Shown piece after piece: positions 8,214 to 17,353 of a stretch of 64,000 nucleotides of DNA. Numbering within the stretch: position 1 is the first letter of the stretch; every line of letters starts with the position of its first letter. Below the pieces are notes generated by a model that saw only the letters and a list, made by a program, of their open reading frames with translations, did no database searches and had not been told where the DNA came from. The DNA is from an uncultured bacterium (GTDB taxonomy: Bacteria; Bacillota_I; Bacilli_A; RFN20; CAG-826): positions 148,429-212,428 of the forward strand of contig CASFZN010000020.1 in the NCBI GenBank assembly GCA_949299195.1, in the 5' to 3' direction. The position numbers and the translations under genes were made by a program.

Positions 8214-8654
8214 TTATTTTAAATAGACACCATTAGAATCTTTAGGATGGCGGTTTTTAACAAGAAAGAATAATCCTAAAGCTAAATAGAAAAGAAATAA
8301 AAATCCAATTGGTAAAAGGATTGCTAAAACAATCATTGAATTATTGGATAAATAGATACTTAAAAAGAAGATTAAAAAGATAATAATATTCATCGATAAT
8401 CTTATGACAGCGTTTTTATACTTTTTTAAATAAAATAAATCAGCGCTAAACATACCTAAACACATCATTAAAATAAGCCATAATTTATAGCTTTTTATCG
8501 AATAATTACTATCTTCAGATAAGATTTTATCTAATGTTTGAGTTGTATCAGAAGAATCCTTCATATTTTCAATAGGATTCTTAGTTCCACAATATGGGCA
8601 CATTTCTTTATCAAATTTTGTTAATCTTTCACCACAATTTTTACATTTAAGCAT
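8214..8654 (-). CDS. zinc-ribbon membrane protein with TM2-like domain
   Basis: The 146-residue protein begins with a zinc ribbon: C4xxC7 (CKNC) and C19xxC22 (CPYC). After a polar linker come three hydrophobic segments. The first, KLWLILMMCLGMFSADLFYLKKYKNA, resembles the TM2 fold pattern in which a helix pair is joined by a GxxGxHxFY turn. Function is unknown; such proteins are common membrane-anchored zinc-ribbon proteins in Bacillota. It sits one base from rsmE and 3 bp after the ADP-ribosylglycohydrolase gene, so it is cotranscribed with both. Confidence 0.6.
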   Translation of the reverse strand: MLKCKNCGERLTKFDKEMCPYCGTKNPIENMKDSSDTTQTLDKILSEDSNYSIKSYKLWLILMMCLGMFSADLFYLKKYKNAVIRLSMNIIIFLIFFLSIYLSNNSMIVLAILLPIGFLFLFYLALGLFFLVKNRHPKDSNGVYLK

Positions 8655-8657
8655 ATA

Positions 8658-9473
8658 TTAAACACCTTCATTCATCTTTCTTTTATCAACTTCTTCTTTA
8701 AATTTATTTAAATATTCAATCATTCTTTCATCTAAAGATGAAAGAACTTTATCAATTAATTCTTCACTAAATCCTTTATATACTTCATATAAAGAACAAC
8801 ATATTGATAAGATTGTATCACAATCTCCATTTAATTTTATGGCTTTAACGCACATTTCATTAAACTCTTCATAATTAATAAATAAATATAAACATATTTT
8901 TAAAGTATCAAAGGCTAAAAGAGTGAATTTATATTCTTCATATAAATTAATAGATAAATCGATATCATATTTTCCATAAACATACTTCTTTATAAATTCT
9001 TTATTCTTTTTATTTTTTAAATAGTATAAACAATCGATAAAGCAAGCTACACTCCTTTGAGCTTCATTAGAATTATGAGTAACATCATTAAAGGTTAAAG
9101 CTACTTCTCTCATTTTTTCTAAAGAATCAAAGTAATATACTACAGGCATAATCCTCATTAAACAGCCATTACCTTTTGATTTATAAGGAAGATGTTTACT
9201 CATATGAACCCAGTTAAAAAAGTAGGCTCCATATCCGCGATTTGGATAATATTTAACCCATTTTAATAAATAGGAAGAATAGTTTTTAGTAAAATCATTA
9301 TCTAATAGAGCATTAATGGTTGCAAAAGTCAAGACAGTATCATCACTAAAAGTATCGTTATTATCGATAGTTATTACTTCTTTTTCATTTAAAGAATTAA
9401 TAGAGAATCTATTTTCATATTTTGAACCAATTATATCTCCTAAAATTGGACCGATTGCATACATATTTTTCAT
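8658..9473 (-). CDS. ADP-ribosylglycohydrolase family protein
   Basis: The 271-residue all-helical protein matches the DraG/ARH family, which removes ADP-ribose from proteins or small molecules. Metal-binding signatures are LGDIIGSKYE near the N-terminus, FSDDTVLTFA at 42-51, and the C-terminal GDCDTILSICCSLY (family GGDTDT). The ATG at 9473 follows the dnaJ terminator directly; a second in-frame ATG at 9464 (MYAIGPILGD) fits the family start better. No ribosome site is visible for either. Substrate unknown; no ADP-ribosyltransferase is seen in the window. Confidence 0.8.
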   Translation of the reverse strand: MKNMYAIGPILGDIIGSKYENRFSINSLNEKEVITIDNNDTFSDDTVLTFATINALLDNDFTKNYSSYLLKWVKYYPNRGYGAYFFNWVHMSKHLPYKSKGNGCLMRIMPVVYYFDSLEKMREVALTFNDVTHNSNEAQRSVACFIDCLYYLKNKKNKEFIKKYVYGKYDIDLSINLYEEYKFTLLAFDTLKICLYLFINYEEFNEMCVKAIKLNGDCDTILSICCSLYEVYKGFSEELIDKVLSSLDERMIEYLNKFKEEVDKRKMNEGV

Positions 9474-9475
9474 AT

Positions 9476-9513
9476 AAAAAAATCCAGTCAGTAATCATTA
9501 CTTCTTACTGACT
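9476..9513 (-). terminator. rho-independent terminator of the dnaK operon
   Basis: Perfect 9-bp inverted repeat AGTCAGTAA / TTACTGACT (9486-9494 and 9505-9513) with a 10-base loop, followed on the minus strand by seven T at 9476-9482. It lies 19 bp past the dnaJ stop and runs up to the next ATG. Confidence 0.9.
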
Positions 9514-9532
9514 AGATTTTAATAAATTTATA

Positions 9533-10687
9533 TTATCTTTTAAATGTTTTCTTGAATTTCTCAAAGAAAGAATCACCTTTTTTGATACTTCCTTTATATT
9601 CTTCAAGAAGTTTCTTTTGTTCTTTTGAAAGTTGGGTAGGAATTTTTACTTGTAAATGAACATATTCATCGCCATATCCATTACCTCTTAATTCCTTAAC
9701 ACCACGATCTTTAAGTCTAAATACTGCTCCTGGTTGAGTTCCAGCAGGAATCTTTAAATCAACCTCTCCATAAACTGTAGGAACTGAGATGGTACTTCCT
9801 AAACAAACATCGATAAAGTCGATAGGAATTTCAATATGAATGTTATTTCCATCTCTTTTAAAATATTGATGTTCATTTACGATAACTTCAATATATAAAT
9901 CGCCGTTATCTCCGCCATTTATTCCCCTTTCGCCCTTACCTTGGATACGGATTTGTTGACCGGTTTGAATGCCTGAAGGAATATTGATTTCGACATCTTT
10001 TTTAACTTTTTGATATCCTTTTCCTCCACAGGTAGAACATTTATTTTTAATTAACTTTCCACTTCCTCCACAATAAGGACATGTGCTTTCAGATTGCATG
10101 ATTCCAAAGAAAGTTTGGCTTTGTCTTAAAACTCTTCCCTTTCCTCCGCAATGTGGACAAGATTCGAATTCTTTTCCATCTTTTGCACCAGTACCTTTAC
10201 AATCTTTACATTTTTCATCATAAGAAATTGGAATTGTAACTTTTTTGCCATTAACAGCATCCATAAAGTTAATTCTAATTCTCATTAAGGTGTCATCTCC
10301 TCTAGAAGTTCTTGTTTCAGAACTACTTCTAGAAGAATATCCGCCACCAAATCCACCGAACATTCTTGATAAAATATCATTTAAATCGCCAAAATCACCG
10401 CCACCGAAATTAAATCCTTCAAAGCCGCTTCCAGCAAATGGATTAGATCCGCCACTTGCTTGATCAAAGGCGGCATGACCAAATTGATCGTAAGTTTTTC
10501 TTTTTTGATTATCACTTAAAACTGAATAAGCTTCAGTAGCTTCTTTAAATTTTTCGGCATCACCAGTTTCTTTATTATCTGGATGATATTTTTTTGCAAG
10601 TTTACGATAAGCGCTTTTTATTTCATCTTGAGAAGAGGTTTTAGAAACGCCTAATATTTCATAATAATCTCTTTTTTGTGTAGCCAT
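9533..10687 (-). CDS. dnaJ: chaperone DnaJ (Hsp40)
   Basis: Co-chaperone that delivers clients to DnaK and stimulates its ATPase. The 384-residue type I DnaJ has the J domain with HPD (KKYHPDN) near residue 35, a Gly/Phe region, four CxxCxGxG zinc repeats ([32 protein letters not shown]) and the C-terminal substrate domains. Last gene of hrcA-grpE-dnaK-dnaJ, with a hairpin before it and a strong terminator after it. AAAGGAGATAAGT precedes the ATG. Confidence 0.98.
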   Translation of the reverse strand: MATQKRDYYEILGVSKTSSQDEIKSAYRKLAKKYHPDNKETGDAEKFKEATEAYSVLSDNQKRKTYDQFGHAAFDQASGGSNPFAGSGFEGFNFGGGDFGDLNDILSRMFGGFGGGYSSRSSSETRTSRGDDTLMRIRINFMDAVNGKKVTIPISYDEKCKDCKGTGAKDGKEFESCPHCGGKGRVLRQSQTFFGIMQSESTCPYCGGSGKLIKNKCSTCGGKGYQKVKKDVEINIPSGIQTGQQIRIQGKGERGINGGDNGDLYIEVIVNEHQYFKRDGNNIHIEIPIDFIDVCLGSTISVPTVYGEVDLKIPAGTQPGAVFRLKDRGVKELRGNGYGDEYVHLQVKIPTQLSKEQKKLLEEYKGSIKKGDSFFEKFKKTFKR

Positions 10688-10709
10688 ACTTATCTCCTTT
10701 TTAACACTT

Positions 10710-10733
10710 AAAAGGGAAACAAAGTTCCCTTTT
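10710..10733 (-). terminator. intercistronic hairpin between dnaK and dnaJ
   Basis: AAAAGGGAA / TTCCCTTTT (10710-10718 and 10725-10733), a 9-bp stem with a 6-base loop. On the minus strand its 3' arm ends in TTTT, but no long T run follows. It could be a weak terminator or an RNA processing/stability site that lowers dnaJ relative to dnaK. Confidence 0.6.
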
Positions 10734-10757
10734 AATAATCTTTATACTTTTTACTTA

Positions 10758-12608
10758 TTATTTATCGGTAAAATCAGCATCGATTACATCATCGTCTTTT
10801 TTAAATGATGAGTTTTCGTTACTTGCTTCTTCACCAGGATTTTGTGCGGAGTCTTGGCCACTTGCACCAGTTTGTTGAGCTTGTGCTTGTTGCATATAAG
10901 CAGCAGCTTTTTCTAAATCTCCAATCTTATTTCTTAAAGTATCGATATCATTGTTATTGAGAGCGTTTTGTAATTCATCTCTAATCTTTTCAGTTTCTTC
11001 TTTTTGTTTTGGATCAAGAGTATCGCCTTTTTCTCTTAAAGAATTATTGATTTCATTGATATAAGATTCGGCTTTATTTCTTAATTCAGCTTCTTCTTTC
11101 CTCTTTTCATCAGCTTCTTTATTGATTTCAGCTTCTCTAACCATTCTATCGATTTCTTCTTTACTTAAGCCATTACTACCAGAAATAGTAATTTCTTGTT
11201 CTTTTTGTGTATCTAAATCTTTTGCACTAACTTTAACGATACCATTAACATCGATATTGAAGGTAACTTCGATTCTTGGAGTTCCTCTTGGAGCTGGTTT
11301 AATTCCTGAAAGTTGGAAATGACCTAATAATTTGTTGTCTTTTGCAATTGGTCTTTCACCTTGATAAACCATAATATCGACTGCTGGTTGGTTATCTGCT
11401 GCAGTTGAGAAGATTTGTGATTTTGTGGTTGGAATAGTGGTATTTCTATTGATTAATGGAGTCATAACGCCACCCATAGTTTCAATACCTAAGGTTAATG
11501 GAGTAACGTCAAGAAGAATAACATCTTTAACATCACCACTTAAGATACCACCTTGGAAAGCAGCACCGATAGAAACAGCTTCATCTGGGTTAACTGAGAA
11601 ATTTAATTTTTTACCAGTAACTTTAGAAACTAATTCTTGAACTGCTGGCATTCTAATAGAACCACCAATTAATAAGACTTCATTAATATCGTTATATGAT
11701 AATTTTGCATCTCTAATTGCATCTTGTAATGGTTTTAAACATCTATCTAATAAGTGTTTGGTTAATTCTTGGAATTTAGCTCTTGTTAAGGTTGTTTCAA
11801 AAGAAATTGGTCCGCTACTTCCCATTCCAATGAATGGTAAGGAAATAGTTGTTTCCATATTACTTGATAATTCAATTTTAGCTTTTTCAGCTGCATCTCT
11901 ATATCTTTGAAGAGCCATTTTATCGTTAATATTGACTCCGTATTGTTGTTGAATTTGAGCTTTGATCCAATCAGCAACGACCATATCCCAGTCATCACCA
12001 CCGAGTTTATTATCGCCAGCTGTAGAAATAACTTCGAATGTTCCGTCTCCTATATCAAGAATAGAAACGTCAAGTGTACCACCACCTAAGTCAAAGACAC
12101 AGATTTTTTCGCTCTTATCTTTACCTAAACCATAAGCTAAAGCTGCAGCTGTAGGTTCATTAATAATACGAACAACATCTAATCCTGCGATAGTACCAGC
12201 ATCTTTTGTTGCTTGTCTTTGAGCATCATTGAAATATGCAGGAACAGTAATAACTGCTTTTTTAACTTCGTGTCCAATATTGGTTTCAGCATATTTTTTC
12301 ATATAAGCTAAAACTTTTGCGGAAATTTCTTGAGGTGTGAAATCTTTATTTAAGCAGTTAATATGAACTTTTTCATCACTACCCATCTTTCTTTTAATAG
12401 ATGCAACAGTGTCTGGGTTAGTAATTGCTTGTCTTTTTGCAGCATTACCAACAACTTCTTCGCCGTTTGGTTTAAATCCAACGACTGATGGAGTTGTCAT
12501 TGTTCCTTCTGGGTTTGGAATAACTTTAACAGTTCCATCGCTTTGAAGATATGAAACAACAGAGTTTGTTGTACCTAAGTCAATACCTAAAATAATTTCT
12601 TTTGCCAT
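10758..12608 (-). CDS. dnaK: chaperone DnaK (Hsp70)
   Basis: ATP-dependent chaperone. The 616-residue protein has the phosphate-1 loop GIDLGTTNS, phosphate-2 [11 protein letters not shown], and the adenosine motif [11 protein letters not shown], then the substrate-binding domain ([14 protein letters not shown]) and a helical lid. The C-terminus ends [12 protein letters not shown], close to the usual Gram-positive EEV(I)DADF tail. It lies 23 bp after grpE with its own GGAGG site. Regulation is by the two CIRCE operators before hrcA. Confidence 0.99.
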   Translation of the reverse strand: MAKEIILGIDLGTTNSVVSYLQSDGTVKVIPNPEGTMTTPSVVGFKPNGEEVVGNAAKRQAITNPDTVASIKRKMGSDEKVHINCLNKDFTPQEISAKVLAYMKKYAETNIGHEVKKAVITVPAYFNDAQRQATKDAGTIAGLDVVRIINEPTAAALAYGLGKDKSEKICVFDLGGGTLDVSILDIGDGTFEVISTAGDNKLGGDDWDMVVADWIKAQIQQQYGVNINDKMALQRYRDAAEKAKIELSSNMETTISLPFIGMGSSGPISFETTLTRAKFQELTKHLLDRCLKPLQDAIRDAKLSYNDINEVLLIGGSIRMPAVQELVSKVTGKKLNFSVNPDEAVSIGAAFQGGILSGDVKDVILLDVTPLTLGIETMGGVMTPLINRNTTIPTTKSQIFSTAADNQPAVDIMVYQGERPIAKDNKLLGHFQLSGIKPAPRGTPRIEVTFNIDVNGIVKVSAKDLDTQKEQEITISGSNGLSKEEIDRMVREAEINKEADEKRKEEAELRNKAESYINEINNSLREKGDTLDPKQKEETEKIRDELQNALNNNDIDTLRNKIGDLEKAAAYMQQAQAQQTGASGQDSAQNPGEEASNENSSFKKDDDVIDADFTDK

Positions 12609-12631
12609 AATAATCTTTACCTCCTTGAAAT

Positions 12632-13387
12632 CTATTTAGTTTCTTCTTTTTGATTACTTTCTTCACTAGTTTCTACTTCATGAGCACTTACTTTAACCAT
12701 TGCTGGTCTAACTAAATGATCATAAAGTCTATATCCTTTTAACATAACTTCTTTTACAAGATTTTCTTCGCCATCACTTTGAATTTTATCGACTGCTTGC
12801 ATATTTTTCTCATTAAATTTTTCATCAAGCTTTGGTTCGATAACTTCAACTCCTTCATTTCTTAAGATATTAAGAAGTGAGGTATAAACGAATTGGAATC
12901 CAATTAAGAAGTTCTTTGTTTCTTCGCTATTTGGTTGATATTTAAGGGAAATATCGAATGAATCTAATACTGATATAAGATCATGGATGAAACCTTCTAA
13001 ACGATATTTAACACTTTCACTATGATCTTTTTCGATATCTTTTCTTAAATTTGCCATGTCTGCGAAAGCTTTATAATATTCGTTTTTCCACTTTTCACAT
13101 TCAGCTTTATATTTTTGAATCTCTTCGTTATTTTTTTCTCCCTTTTCTTTTTTAAGGGCTTCAAGTTCAGCCTTATATTTTAAAATTTCAGCTTCAGCTT
13201 TTTCGTTTTTACTTTTTTTAAGAGCTTCTAACTCTTTTTTAAGTTTTTGAATCTCTTCTTCTTTCTTTTGAAGTCTTTTTGAAGAGACTTTTTTATCAAA
13301 TTTATCTTCGTTTTCTAAACGTTCAAGTTCAGATTCAATATAATCACGATCTAATAAATCTACCTTAGTATTAAGCTCGTCCATCAT
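12632..13387 (-). CDS. grpE: nucleotide exchange factor GrpE
   Basis: Releases ADP from DnaK. A long charged coiled-coil N-terminus ([21 protein letters not shown]) precedes the conserved dimer/beta domain with [33 protein letters not shown] and the C-terminal [18 protein letters not shown]. An open frame extends to 13408, but AAGGAGG lies inside that extension, 5-8 bp before ATG codons at 13387 and 13384, so the real start is one of these. It overlaps the 3' end of hrcA by about 15 bp. Confidence 0.96.
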   Translation of the reverse strand: MMDELNTKVDLLDRDYIESELERLENEDKFDKKVSSKRLQKKEEEIQKLKKELEALKKSKNEKAEAEILKYKAELEALKKEKGEKNNEEIQKYKAECEKWKNEYYKAFADMANLRKDIEKDHSESVKYRLEGFIHDLISVLDSFDISLKYQPNSEETKNFLIGFQFVYTSLLNILRNEGVEVIEPKLDEKFNEKNMQAVDKIQSDGEENLVKEVMLKGYRLYDHLVRPAMVKVSAHEVETSEESNQKEETK

Positions 13388-14408
13388 TACTTCCTCCTTC
13401 ATCATCACCTGAAGAATTATTAAGATGTGCTTTTAATTCTTCAATCGTATATTCAAGTGCTGATAACACTTGTTCATAATTCATTCTTTTTGGTCCAATA
13501 ATTGCGATTTTTCCATAATTTTCGCCATCAGCAGAGATTTCTTTTGAAATAATTGTCATATCGCTATTATCTCTAAGACCAAGGTTATTTTCTTTATTAG
13601 CTTCATTGATGATTTGATTGAGTTTATCAGGATTTGAGAATAAATCGAATAATTTCTTTAATCCATCAACATCATCTTTAAACTCAGGTTGAACTAATAA
13701 ATTTTCTTTTCCATAAACGGTACTACGATCTTTACTTCTCATTTCAGAGAATGTTTTAACTAAACTTGTAAAGATATAGTTGAAATCGTTTATATAGTCT
13801 TCAATTAAAGGTTTTAAGCTTTCAAGTTTTTCAACTAACTCACTAACCTTAGTTCCTTTAAGACGTTTATCAAGCATTTCCATACATTTTTTAACGTCTT
13901 CCATTGAAACATTTTCTTTTAAGATAAACGTTTTATTTTCAACATATCCTTTATCAGTAATGAAGATTGCTGAACAGCTATTTTCAGTTAAAGGTATAAG
14001 TTGAATGCTTAATAAAGATTCATCAGAAGCATTAGGACCTAAAACTACGCTAGTAAGGTTAGTCATCGATGAAAGAATTTCACAACTTTCAGCAATAACC
14101 TCTTCTACGGATTTTGAGGTTGCAAAGATACTTTGAATTTCATTTTTAAAAGACTCATCGACCTTTTTATCCCTTAAGTGTTCAATATAATATTTATAAC
14201 CTAAGGTTGAAGGGACTCTGCCACTACTGGTATGAGTTTTTTCTAATAATCCATCTTTTTCAAGTTCGGCCATTTCGTTTCTAATAGTGGCGCTTGAATA
14301 AGGTAAATTATATTTTTCGATTAAATAATGAGAACCAACTGGTTCAGCATTTTTAACGAAGTCTTCTATAATAAGTTTGAGTATTTTTTGTTTCCTATTT
14401 AATTCCAT
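13371..14408 (-). CDS. hrcA: heat-shock repressor HrcA
   Basis: Represses class I heat-shock operons by binding CIRCE; its folding depends on GroEL. The 345-residue protein has the N-terminal winged helix (LNRKQKILKLIIEDFV...EPVGSHYL, YSSATIRNEMAELEKDGLLEKTHTSSGRVPS) and the GAF-like dimer domain ending IAIIGPKRMNYEQVLSALEYT. First gene of the operon and autoregulated: both operators lie in its promoter. Confidence 0.98.
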   Translation of the reverse strand: MELNRKQKILKLIIEDFVKNAEPVGSHYLIEKYNLPYSSATIRNEMAELEKDGLLEKTHTSSGRVPSTLGYKYYIEHLRDKKVDESFKNEIQSIFATSKSVEEVIAESCEILSSMTNLTSVVLGPNASDESLLSIQLIPLTENSCSAIFITDKGYVENKTFILKENVSMEDVKKCMEMLDKRLKGTKVSELVEKLESLKPLIEDYINDFNYIFTSLVKTFSEMRSKDRSTVYGKENLLVQPEFKDDVDGLKKLFDLFSNPDKLNQIINEANKENNLGLRDNSDMTIISKEISADGENYGKIAIIGPKRMNYEQVLSALEYTIEELKAHLNNSSGDDEGGSNDGRA

Positions 14409-14420
14409 AAAACAATATTA

Positions 14421-14447
14421 ATAGCACTCATTTTTCTTAAGTGCTAA
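14421..14447 (-). promoter_or_regulatory. CIRCE operator 1 (leader side)
   Basis: ATAGCACTC - 9 bp - AAGTGCTAA on the plus strand, against the consensus TTAGCACTC-N9-GAGTGCTAA (two mismatches). It begins 13 bp before the hrcA ATG and overlaps the expected transcription start and 5' leader. Confidence 0.92.
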
Positions 14448-14451
14448 CAAT

Positions 14452-14480
14452 ATGATAGATACAAAGTTTGGCACTGTCAA
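14452..14480 (-). promoter_or_regulatory. sigma-A promoter of the hrcA-grpE-dnaK-dnaJ operon
   Basis: The minus strand reads TTGACA, a 17-bp spacer (GTGCCAAACTTTGTATC), then TATCAT. It sits between the two CIRCE elements; the upstream operator covers the -35 box and the downstream one covers the start site. Confidence 0.85.
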
Positions 14481-14494
14481 GTTAAAAGTGCTAA
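14468..14494 (-). promoter_or_regulatory. CIRCE operator 2 (covers the -35 box and the hemW stop)
   Basis: TTGGCACTG - 9 bp - AAGTGCTAA on the plus strand, two mismatches from consensus and the exact 9-bp spacer. It covers the -35 hexamer and runs 4 bp into the hemW 3' end. Two operators flanking one promoter suggest tight repression. Confidence 0.8.
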
Positions 14495-15612
14495 ATATTT
14501 TTAAAAAGTTTTAAAAGTATAAAATCTAAAATTATAAGTCCTTTATCGGTGCATTTAAAATATCCCTTATTTATCGTGATTAAGGAATCTTTTTTTAATT
14601 CTTCAACAATATTTTTATATTTAATTAAAAAGTCATTTTTAAAATTTTTTTGATATTTTTTTAAGGAAAAACCTCTTTCTAAACGAAGGTTGGTTAAAAG
14701 GAAATATTCTTCTTTTAAAACTTCATTTAATTCTTCTTTTTCAATGTCTCTTATTCCACTTAAATATTTATTAATGGAAGGCAAAATTTTATAGCGATAA
14801 TTATCAATATATCCACTAGCAGAAATCCCGATAGCTAAATATGGTTTATTTAGCCAATAGTTTAAATTATGACGAGAATATTTTTTATTTTTAGCAAAGT
14901 TTGAAACTTCATATCGCTCAAATCCGTTTTCCCTTAACCTATTTAATAATAAATCATAAAATAAACGAGAATCATCTTCATTTTGGAGAGGATATTTTTT
15001 TAAATAAAATATTGATCCTTCTTCAACAATTAAGGAATAGATTGAAAGATGGTTAATATCTAATTTAATAAAATTAGTTAAATCTTCATTTAATTCTTCT
15101 AAGGTTTGATTTTTAAATCCATAAATTAAATCAACATTAATGTTTTTAATATACTTTTTAACTAATTTTATTAAATTAAAATAATCAATATCATAATCTC
15201 TATTTATTTCTTTTAAGATTCTTTTATTAAATGATTGGATGCCAATAGAAATACGATTAATTTCGTATTTTTTTAATAATTTTAAAAGTTGTTCATCAAT
15301 ATCTTCAGGATTACATTCGATAGTAAATTCACTATTTCTTTTTTTTAAAAAAGAAAGATTAGATAGAAGTTTTTCTAAATTCACTCTACTTAAAATAGAC
15401 GGAGTTCCTCCGCCTATATAAAGAGTTTCGAATTTATAAAATTTATCTTTAATTTTAGAAATATCTTTTATAAGTTCTTCAATATATAAATCTTCCATTT
15501 CCTTGTTTTTAACCATCTTTACAAAATCACAATAAGGGCAGGTATTTTTACAAAAAGGAATATGAATATATAAACTATTGATTTTTATTTTCTTTGTCTT
15601 TTTCGCCTTCAT
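14491..15612 (-). CDS. hemW: heme chaperone HemW / radical SAM coproporphyrinogen-oxidase-like protein
   Basis: Radical-SAM family protein beside hrcA in many Bacillota; HemW is thought to insert heme rather than oxidise coproporphyrinogen. The SAM-cluster motif CxxxCxxC is CKNTCPYC, preceded by SLYIHIPF and followed by TLYIGGGTPSIL, with YEVSNFAK, RHNLNYW and ERGFSLKKY further on. An open frame reaches 15654; the ATG at 15612 is preferred because it gives a family-like N-terminus. It overlaps the preceding small gene by about 38 bp. No heme-synthesis genes are seen in the window. Confidence 0.88.
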   Translation of the reverse strand: MKAKKTKKIKINSLYIHIPFCKNTCPYCDFVKMVKNKEMEDLYIEELIKDISKIKDKFYKFETLYIGGGTPSILSRVNLEKLLSNLSFLKKRNSEFTIECNPEDIDEQLLKLLKKYEINRISIGIQSFNKRILKEINRDYDIDYFNLIKLVKKYIKNINVDLIYGFKNQTLEELNEDLTNFIKLDINHLSIYSLIVEEGSIFYLKKYPLQNEDDSRLFYDLLLNRLRENGFERYEVSNFAKNKKYSRHNLNYWLNKPYLAIGISASGYIDNYRYKILPSINKYLSGIRDIEKEELNEVLKEEYFLLTNLRLERGFSLKKYQKNFKNDFLIKYKNIVEELKKDSLITINKGYFKCTDKGLIILDFILLKLFKNI

Positions 15613-15838
15613 TATAATTTTTAAATTCTTCTTCTGTTTTAGGATCTTCAACATCCTCTAAATAACGAGACATAGTTTCTTCAGCAATCTCTTCTTCAGT
15701 TGGTTTTTCATCCTTTTTATTACGATTGAGAAGTTTATAAATTAAGAATGAAATTCCTCCAATAAGAGCAAAAAGTACGATAATTGCGATTAAAATGAAC
15801 CATGGTTCGTTATATATTTCACCTGCAAAAACAAACAT
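15575..15838 (-). CDS. small single-span membrane protein with acidic tail
   Basis: An 87-residue protein with one strong transmembrane helix near residues 14-37 (FILIAIIVLFALIGGISFLIY), a basic KLLNRNKK stop-transfer, then a cytosolic tail rich in E, D and K ending GEKDKENKNQ. Not recognised. Its reading frame overlaps the hemW start, indicating coupled translation. GGAGATTTATTTAA precedes the ATG at 15838. Confidence 0.55.
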   Translation of the reverse strand: MFVFAGEIYNEPWFILIAIIVLFALIGGISFLIYKLLNRNKKDEKPTEEEIAEETMSRYLEDVEDPKTEEEFKNYNEGEKDKENKNQ

Positions 15839-15851
15839 TTAAATAAATCTC

Positions 15852-17222
15852 CTAATTCTTTTTAACTGGTTTATAAATGAACTTATTCTTTAAAAGTTCT
15901 TTTCTATAATATCCCAAAAAGACCAAATTATCCATAGCAACTCTTGCAGTTTCATATGCACAACCGACCTCTTTTTTATATTGAGAAATGGTATAAGCCA
16001 TACCTACAGTACAGTGACGAGCATAAAAGTAAGCTTGAGCATGACTTAAATTAGGATTCATTTCTTTAAGATGTTCTTCGAGTCTTTTTGCTTCAACTTC
16101 ATTTAATCCAGTAGGAACATTTTCGATTGCGACTGATTTAGAGAAATTAATTGGATTTGGTGATTTATCATCCATTTTAACTTCAATTTCAGCTTCAAGA
16201 GATGATAAATCAGGCATTTCGCTAGAAACATCTTTATCTTCTTGGAACATTTCATGTCTTACTTCACTAGTTTCAGCAATTGAAAGATATTTATTAACTT
16301 CATCAATGATTCCATTAATTTTAGATAAAACATAATTTAAAACATAGGTTAAATCTAAGGATTTTTGTGCTTCAATGATATGTTTTTCTAATTCTTCCTT
16401 ATCATCTAATAAGATTTCAAAAGGTAAGGTAGCTCCTAAATCATCAAGTCCTGCATTAGCAAGAACATTTTTGAAAGTTAAAATAGCGATTTCTTCACTA
16501 TATGTTTCCATTGGTTTAACGTAATAAACGTAATATAAAGCACAGCTTGCTTTAACAAGCATTCCAACATTATCATCATTTAAAAATGCGACTAAATCGT
16601 TCATTGATTTATCAATAGAGGTGGTAGGAATACCTAAATAGAGTTTATTAATTAAAACTTTAGATAAACTGTTGGTGATTTCGCTTTTTCTAAATTCGGT
16701 AACTTCACTTCCTTGGATTGTAGATAAATATCCTTTAAAAGTATTCAAATTTATATCAGAAATATAGTCTTTTTCGAGTTTTTCTAAAGTTAAATAATAA
16801 TGATATATAATCATTAATTCTGGTGATAATGATTGAACGTTTTTATTTAAAATGCGGTTTAAAGAAACTTCATCTAAAACGAGATTATAATGAGTTGCAA
16901 CACTCTCTAAAACGCTTTTATATGCTAATTTTTTATAAGAATATTCATTTTTATTAACGAGTAAACGTATATATTTTGAATATAAACGAAGCATTTTTCT
17001 TTCAGCTGCATTAACTTTTTCATTCAAAGTTGGAGTTAAACAGATTGAATAATTTGCATCGGTAATATGTCTTAATTTAGTAAGCATTGAAAAATTGCTA
17101 CGATATTCTAAAACGGAGTTCCAAATACTATCGATCATTGGAGTTTTCATGTATTCGGAAACTTCTTTTTTAGTAGCATAAACTTCATTAGAGAATTTAA
17201 TTGCTAAATCGTTACTTGCCAT
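15852..17222 (-). CDS. degenerate Fic-fold protein with C-terminal winged helix
   Basis: A 456-residue protein starting MASNDLAIKF, chosen because AGGAGAAAAAAT precedes this ATG (the frame is open to 17264). Residues about 200-310 follow the helical pattern of Fic domains: a FR...I element, a DLVAFLND helix, then ALYYVYYVKPMETYSEEIAIL where active Fic enzymes carry IHPFxDGNGR. The catalytic His, the GNG loop and the Arg are gone, so AMP transfer is unlikely. The end (YETARVAMDNLVFLGYYRK) is a winged helix like that of Fic regulators. It may be a DNA- or protein-binding relic. Sits downstream of lepA. Confidence 0.5.
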   Translation of the reverse strand: MASNDLAIKFSNEVYATKKEVSEYMKTPMIDSIWNSVLEYRSNFSMLTKLRHITDANYSICLTPTLNEKVNAAERKMLRLYSKYIRLLVNKNEYSYKKLAYKSVLESVATHYNLVLDEVSLNRILNKNVQSLSPELMIIYHYYLTLEKLEKDYISDINLNTFKGYLSTIQGSEVTEFRKSEITNSLSKVLINKLYLGIPTTSIDKSMNDLVAFLNDDNVGMLVKASCALYYVYYVKPMETYSEEIAILTFKNVLANAGLDDLGATLPFEILLDDKEELEKHIIEAQKSLDLTYVLNYVLSKINGIIDEVNKYLSIAETSEVRHEMFQEDKDVSSEMPDLSSLEAEIEVKMDDKSPNPINFSKSVAIENVPTGLNEVEAKRLEEHLKEMNPNLSHAQAYFYARHCTVGMAYTISQYKKEVGCAYETARVAMDNLVFLGYYRKELLKNKFIYKPVKKN

Positions 17223-17298
17223 ATTTTTTCTCCTTTTTGTAAATATATAAACTTGTGTAATCATTATAATATAAAGTTTAAATTTATAAAAGAAAAAA

Positions 17299-17353
17299 TA
17301 CTAAAAATCTACTAAATTAATACTAAAAAACTACTAGAAAACTACTAATTATC
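17299..17353 (+). repeat. TACT array 2: five 11-bp units in the lepA downstream gap
   Basis: TACT starts at 17299, 17310, 17321, 17332 and 17343, exactly 11 bp apart. Units include TACTAAAAATC, TACTAAAAAAC and TACTAGAAAAC. The last unit contains the lepA stop codon. Longest array in the window and the only one with five units; the surrounding gap is otherwise A/T filler. Confidence 0.85.
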
